In this document: one piece after another, positions 8,018-11,246 of the stretch | Layout of the letters: every line of letters starts with the position of its first letter | Position numbering within the stretch: position 1 is the first letter of the stretch | Assembly: GCA_002390165.1 (NCBI GenBank) | Contig: DGOU01000183.1 | Coordinates: 1 to 11,246 of the forward strand | Source: Lutibacter sp. UBA4458 | GTDB taxonomy: Bacteria > Bacteroidota > Bacteroidia > Flavobacteriales > Flavobacteriaceae | Length of the DNA: 11,246 nucleotides | Direction: 5' to 3' | The notes under the pieces: model-generated | What the model was told of the DNA's origin: nothing | Seen by the model: only the letters and a program-made list of their open reading frames with translations | Database searches by the model: none | Made by a program: the position numbers and the translations under genes

Positions 8018-8629
8018 ATGAATAAATTAAAAACAAATTCCGCCGAGAAATCTATTTTAGATGCTGCAAAAACTATTTTTTTACAAAAAGGAATGGACGG
8101 CGCTAGAATGCAGGGAATTGCAGATGAAGCTGGCATTAACAAATCTATGCTCCACTATTATTTTAGAAGTAAAGAGTTGTTGTTTAATGCCGTTTTTATG
8201 GAAGCATTTTCAACATTAGCACCTCAACTTAATGAAATTTTGAATTCAGACCGTAGTATCTGCGATAAAATAAAAGGGTTTTCACATAATTATATAACTT
8301 TTGTTATAGCACATCCGTATTTACCTAATTTTATTTTACAAGAAATAAATAGAAATAAGGCGTTTGTACAGGATTTAATTTCAAAAAAACATTTTCCTTC
8401 TATCAAAAAATTTAAGCTTCAAGTAGAGGAAAAAGTGGCGGATGGCACTTTAAGACCTATAAAAGCTGAACATTTATTTATAAATATTATGGCGTTAAAC
8501 ATATTTCCATTTGTAGCCGCCCCTTTATTAAAAGGAATTTTAGGTTCTTCAGACGCTCAGTATAAAAATTTAGTAGAACAAAGAAAAACGGAAGTTGCTG
8601 CGTTTATTATAAATTCAATAAAATTATAA
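8018..8629 (+). CDS. TetR/AcrR-family transcriptional regulator
   Basis: The 203-residue length is typical for the family. The TetR_N DNA-binding domain is at about residues 9-57. It runs from the ILDAAKTIFLQKGMDGARM helix pair through IADEAGINKSMLHYYF, the recognition helix with its usual YYF ending, to SKELLFNAVF. The rest (about 60-203) should form the helical ligand-binding and dimer domain; it is not recognisable to a specific ligand. The gene is first in a plus-strand operon, with its stop three bases before the channel gene, so regulator and transport proteins are co-transcribed. A palindrome just upstream suggests self-repression, released by a compound exported by the operon. Which compound is unknown. 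It may also affect the divergent hydrolase gene, because the two share a 100-base control region. Confidence 0.93.
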   Translation: MNKLKTNSAEKSILDAAKTIFLQKGMDGARMQGIADEAGINKSMLHYYFRSKELLFNAVFMEAFSTLAPQLNEILNSDRSICDKIKGFSHNYITFVIAHPYLPNFILQEINRNKAFVQDLISKKHFPSIKKFKLQVEEKVADGTLRPIKAEHLFINIMALNIFPFVAAPLLKGILGSSDAQYKNLVEQRKTEVAAFIINSIKL

Positions 8630-8632
8630 CGA

Positions 8633-9892
8633 ATGAAAAAAATTATAACAATATTAATTCTATTACTAACTGTTGGTGTTTTTGGACAAGAAAAATTAAC
8701 ACTTAAAAAGTGTTATTCTTTAGTTAAAAAAAATTATCCGCTTGCCAAACAAAAGGCATTATTTGCAAAACAAAACGCAATAGACAAAGAGGTTATTAAA
8801 ACTGAAAAATTACCGAAATTAGATTTTAGTGCGCAAGCAACTTATCAATCGGATGTAACTTTTTTACCCATAACAATCCCAAATTCAACGGTTGAACCAC
8901 CAAACAAAGATCAATATAAAACCGCTATTAACGTTAGTCAATTAATTTATAATGGCGGATTAATTAATGCTACCACAAAAGTTAAAGACGCAACATTAAA
9001 AACAAAGCAAAAAAACGTAGAAGTAAGTTTATATCAACTCAAAAACAAAGTCAATCAACTTTACTTTTCCATTTTATTATTACAAGAAAAAAGAGCTTTA
9101 CTAAACGCTAAAAAAAAGCAATTAATAGCAAAAGTTAAAGAGGTAAAAGCAGGTATTAAATTTGGTGCTATTTTGCCTTCGTCCGACAATGTTTTAGAAG
9201 CTGAACTATTAAAAATTGAACAACAATATTCTGAAATTGATCAAAATAAAATAAGTTTGGTGCAAACGCTATCCACAATTATTGGTAAAAATATTTCTAC
9301 AGCTATTATTTTAGCACAACCAGTACTAACCGATAATTTAACAACCTTAATTAAACGACCTGAATTAGATTTATTTCAACTTCAAAAAGAGCAAATTGAT
9401 GCTTCTGAACAAGTAATAGCGAAAAAAAATAGTCCAAAATTAGTTGGATTTGCAACAGGAGGTTATGGAAATCCCGGACTAAATATGCTAGATAATTCTT
9501 TTCAAACTTATTATATGACTGGCTTAAAACTTAACTGGAATATTTTTGATTGGAAAGCAAATAAAAAAGAACGAAAATCGCTACAAATTAATAAAGACAT
9601 TATTAATAATCAACAAAAAATATTTACTTTAAATACCAATATAGAATTAAACCAACAACAAACTGAAATAAACAAAATAACTTCATTTATAGCTTCAGAT
9701 AAGCAAATTATTTCGCTTCGAAAAAAAGTTTTAAAAGCTGCCAGTTCTCAATTAAAAAATGGCGTAATTACTTCTTCGGCGTATATCACAGAATTTACTA
9801 ATTTATATGAAGCAGAAAATAATTTAAGCACTCATAAAATTGAATTATTATTAGCCAAAGCAAATTACAAAACAACAAAAGGAACCCTCTAA
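8633..9892 (+). CDS. TolC-like outer-membrane efflux channel protein
   Basis: The product is 419 residues with a signal peptide at about 1-18 (MKKIITILILLLTVGVFG|QE). It fits the outer membrane efflux protein family, which forms trimeric beta-barrel and alpha-helical tunnels from periplasm to outside. Two internal halves are visible. Each has an amphipathic beta pair: about 64-70 and 99-109, the latter with SQLIYNGG; and about 270-280 and 296-307, the latter with LKLNWNIFDW. Each half is followed by long Gln/Lys-rich helices (about 112-215 and 309-415). The RPELDLFQLQKEQIDASE segment (242-259) that opens the second half is characteristic. Family members usually have about 420-490 residues, so this one is slightly short but intact. 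It starts three bases after the tetR stop and precedes the adaptor gene by 62 bases, which supports a tripartite exporter. Confidence 0.9.
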   Translation: MKKIITILILLLTVGVFGQEKLTLKKCYSLVKKNYPLAKQKALFAKQNAIDKEVIKTEKLPKLDFSAQATYQSDVTFLPITIPNSTVEPPNKDQYKTAINVSQLIYNGGLINATTKVKDATLKTKQKNVEVSLYQLKNKVNQLYFSILLLQEKRALLNAKKKQLIAKVKEVKAGIKFGAILPSSDNVLEAELLKIEQQYSEIDQNKISLVQTLSTIIGKNISTAIILAQPVLTDNLTTLIKRPELDLFQLQKEQIDASEQVIAKKNSPKLVGFATGGYGNPGLNMLDNSFQTYYMTGLKLNWNIFDWKANKKERKSLQINKDIINNQQKIFTLNTNIELNQQQTEINKITSFIASDKQIISLRKKVLKAASSQLKNGVITSSAYITEFTNLYEAENNLSTHKIELLLAKANYKTTKGTL

Positions 9893-9901
9893 AATTAGAG
9901 G
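9886..9901 (+). terminator. Small hairpin over the channel-gene stop codon, possible attenuator
   Basis: CCTCTAA and TTAGAGG form an exact 7-base inverted repeat with two bases between the arms. The TAA stop codon of the channel gene is inside the left arm. No T-run follows, so a standard intrinsic terminator is unlikely. It may mark an RNA processing or stability point that separates the channel and adaptor cistrons. Confidence 0.3.
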
Positions 9902-9954
9902 TTATTAAAACAGATAAAATAAAGAATGTACTAAAAAAATATAATTAAAAAGAA

Positions 9955-10851
9955 ATGAAAATTACTAAAATAATAATAGGGTTGTTTATAATTACAAGCA
10001 CCATAATTTCTTGTAATAACAATAACAATAAAGCCGATGGTTATGGAAACTTTGAAGCAACAGAAACCGTAGTTTCTTCTGAAAGTAACGGAAAACTATT
10101 ACAATTTACCGTAGAAGAAGGTCAGCAATTAAAACAACATGAAATAATTGGTTTAGTAGATACCGTAGCGCTATCTTTAAAAAAAGCCCAACTTGTTGCA
10201 TCTAAAGAAATTATCCACTCAAAATCTAAAGGTGTTTTATCACAAATTAGCGTTTTAAATGCACAATTAAAAACCGCTATTATTTCCAAAAATAGAATAG
10301 TAAATTTAATAAAAGCAAATGCTGGAACACAAAAACAATTAGATGATATTAATGGTAAAATTGCTACTTTAAAACAACAAATTAATAGTGTTAAAACCCA
10401 AAATATTGCTGTTTTAAATGAATTAAAAAATAGCGATGCTCAAATAGCCCAATTAGATGACCAGATTAAAAAAAGTGTAATTACCAACCCTGTTAACGGA
10501 ACAGTTTTAGTAAAATACGCCGAACCGCACGAAATAACTTCCTTTGGAAAACCTTTATACAAAATTGCTGATTTAAGTAGTTTAGAATTAAGAGTTTATA
10601 TTAGCGAATCTCAATTACCTGAAATTAAAATTAGACAAAAAGTTTCCATAAAAATAGATGCTGCAAATAATACTAAAAATTTTAAAGGAACTATTACCTG
10701 GATAGCTTCGGAAGCAGAATTTACTCCTAAAATAATTCAGACTAAAGAAGAACGCATAAACCTTGTTTATGCTGTAAAAATAACGGTAAAAAATGATGGC
10801 AGTTTAAAAATTGGAATGCCTGCTGAAATGTGGATAAGTAACAAACAATAA
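9955..10851 (+). CDS. HlyD/YbhG-like periplasmic adaptor (membrane fusion) lipoprotein of an efflux system
   Basis: The 298-residue product begins with a lipoprotein signal ending in TIISC, with Cys20 as the lipid site. An Asn-rich tether follows (21-25). Residues about 32-70 form the first half of a lipoyl-like domain (GNFEATETVVSSESNGKL onward). A long coiled-coil hairpin spans about 72-172, which contacts the TolC channel in known systems. The second lipoyl half (about 177-207) reads ITNPVNGTVLVKYAEPHE, and a beta-barrel domain follows (about 208-298). The ASEAEFTPKIIQTKEER stretch (251-267) resembles adaptors of the YbhG/YhiI type that partner ABC-2 exporters. The residues after Cys20 are not acidic, so surface export is not indicated. 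An ABC or RND pump should accompany it, but none is within the window, and a cytochrome gene follows after 12 bases. The family call is firm; the ABC-type partner is inferred. Confidence 0.88.
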   Translation: MKITKIIIGLFIITSTIISCNNNNNKADGYGNFEATETVVSSESNGKLLQFTVEEGQQLKQHEIIGLVDTVALSLKKAQLVASKEIIHSKSKGVLSQISVLNAQLKTAIISKNRIVNLIKANAGTQKQLDDINGKIATLKQQINSVKTQNIAVLNELKNSDAQIAQLDDQIKKSVITNPVNGTVLVKYAEPHEITSFGKPLYKIADLSSLELRVYISESQLPEIKIRQKVSIKIDAANNTKNFKGTITWIASEAEFTPKIIQTKEERINLVYAVKITVKNDGSLKIGMPAEMWISNKQ

Positions 10852-10863
10852 AAAAAATACACC

Positions 10864-11246
10864 ATGAAAAATAATATAAAATTACTTTTTGCAATAGTTA
10901 TTTTAATAACAACCAGTTGTAAAAACAACACCAAAAAAGAAAAAAATAATACCCAAACCAAACCTGTTGAAGTAATAAAAACCACCATTAACAGTGAAGG
11001 TTATCAACTTTTAAAAACAAAATGCTACGCTTGTCATAATCCAAATGCTAAAGATCACGACAATTTATTAGCGCCACCTATGGCAGCTGTAAAAAGGAGA
11101 TACAAAAGGCAATTTAACACGGAAAAAGAATTTGTGAATGCCATAGTTAATTGGGCTACAAATCCAACTCATGAAAATGCCAAAATGAAAAATGCATTAA
11201 TCGAATTTAAAGTGATGCCAAATATGCAATTTAAAGCAGATGATGT
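10864..11246 (+). CDS. c-type cytochrome lipoprotein, C-terminus cut by window edge
   Basis: The frame starts at ATG 10864 and is open for 127 codons to the right edge. Residues 1-19 form a lipoprotein signal ending in LITTSC (Cys19 lipidated). A Lys/Asn-rich linker (20-36) follows, then a single haem-binding motif CYACH at 54-58 within GYQLLKTKCYACHNPN. Candidate distal Met ligands are M118 or M121 in KVMPNMQF, a position usual for class I cytochrome c. The segment LLAPPMAAVKRRYKRQF (68-84) is probably the family-specific stretch after the haem site. The protein should be periplasmic, tethered by lipid, and carry electrons to an unknown partner. It is 12 bases after the adaptor gene and likely co-transcribed with it, an unusual companion for an efflux operon. 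The partner and physiological role cannot be read from the sequence. Confidence 0.85.
   Translation, partial: MKNNIKLLFAIVILITTSCKNNTKKEKNNTQTKPVEVIKTTINSEGYQLLKTKCYACHNPNAKDHDNLLAPPMAAVKRRYKRQFNTEKEFVNAIVNWATNPTHENAKMKNALIEFKVMPNMQFKADD

Noticed and set aside
10767..10988. 73-codon minus-strand ORF across the adaptor and cytochrome genes
   Set aside because: It is antisense to two well-supported genes, and its Phe/Val-rich content is the complement of Lys/Asn-rich coding sequence.

Overview
This window looks like a piece of a low-GC Bacteroidota chromosome, most likely Flavobacteriaceae. Three things point that way: the strong A+T bias, promoter elements of the TAnnTTTG type instead of sigma70 -10 boxes, and a giant secreted protein built from the PKD-like and DUF11 repeats common in gliding and Type IX secretion bacteria. 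I cannot name the species.

Layout. Positions 1-6188 (minus strand) are one uninterrupted reading frame for at least 2062 residues of a giant extracellular adhesin-like protein. Its N-terminus and signal peptide lie at the right and its C-terminus is cut off by the left edge. No ORF caller that requires a stop codon would report it. It has a signal peptide, about 15 Ig/PKD-like units of 82-96 residues, five DUF11 units of 121-137 residues, and the start of a further Ig-like domain with a VLANDTD signature. Positions 6189-6573 are an AT-rich intergenic stretch that holds the adhesin promoter. Positions 6574-7917 (minus) encode a membrane-anchored beta-lactamase-fold serine hydrolase with a GTG start.

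Positions 7918-8017 form a compact divergent control region. It has back-to-back Bacteroidota-type promoters, a perfect 12-bp palindrome placed like an operator, an inverted repeat over the hydrolase promoter, and a direct repeat that abuts the next start codon. From 8018 rightward there is a tight plus-strand operon: a TetR-family regulator, a TolC-like outer-membrane channel, a HlyD/YbhG-like lipoprotein adaptor, and a c-type cytochrome lipoprotein cut by the right edge.

How the genes may work together (inference). The TetR protein probably represses its own operon by binding the palindrome, and an inducing compound would release the channel and adaptor. The inner-membrane pump expected after such an adaptor is not in the window. 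A haem lipoprotein occupies that place instead, which is the most unexpected piece of gene order here. The hydrolase shares the control region and may share the regulation. The adhesin appears to be an independent transcription unit. I see no CRISPR array, tRNA, rRNA, insertion sequence or clearly undescribed system.
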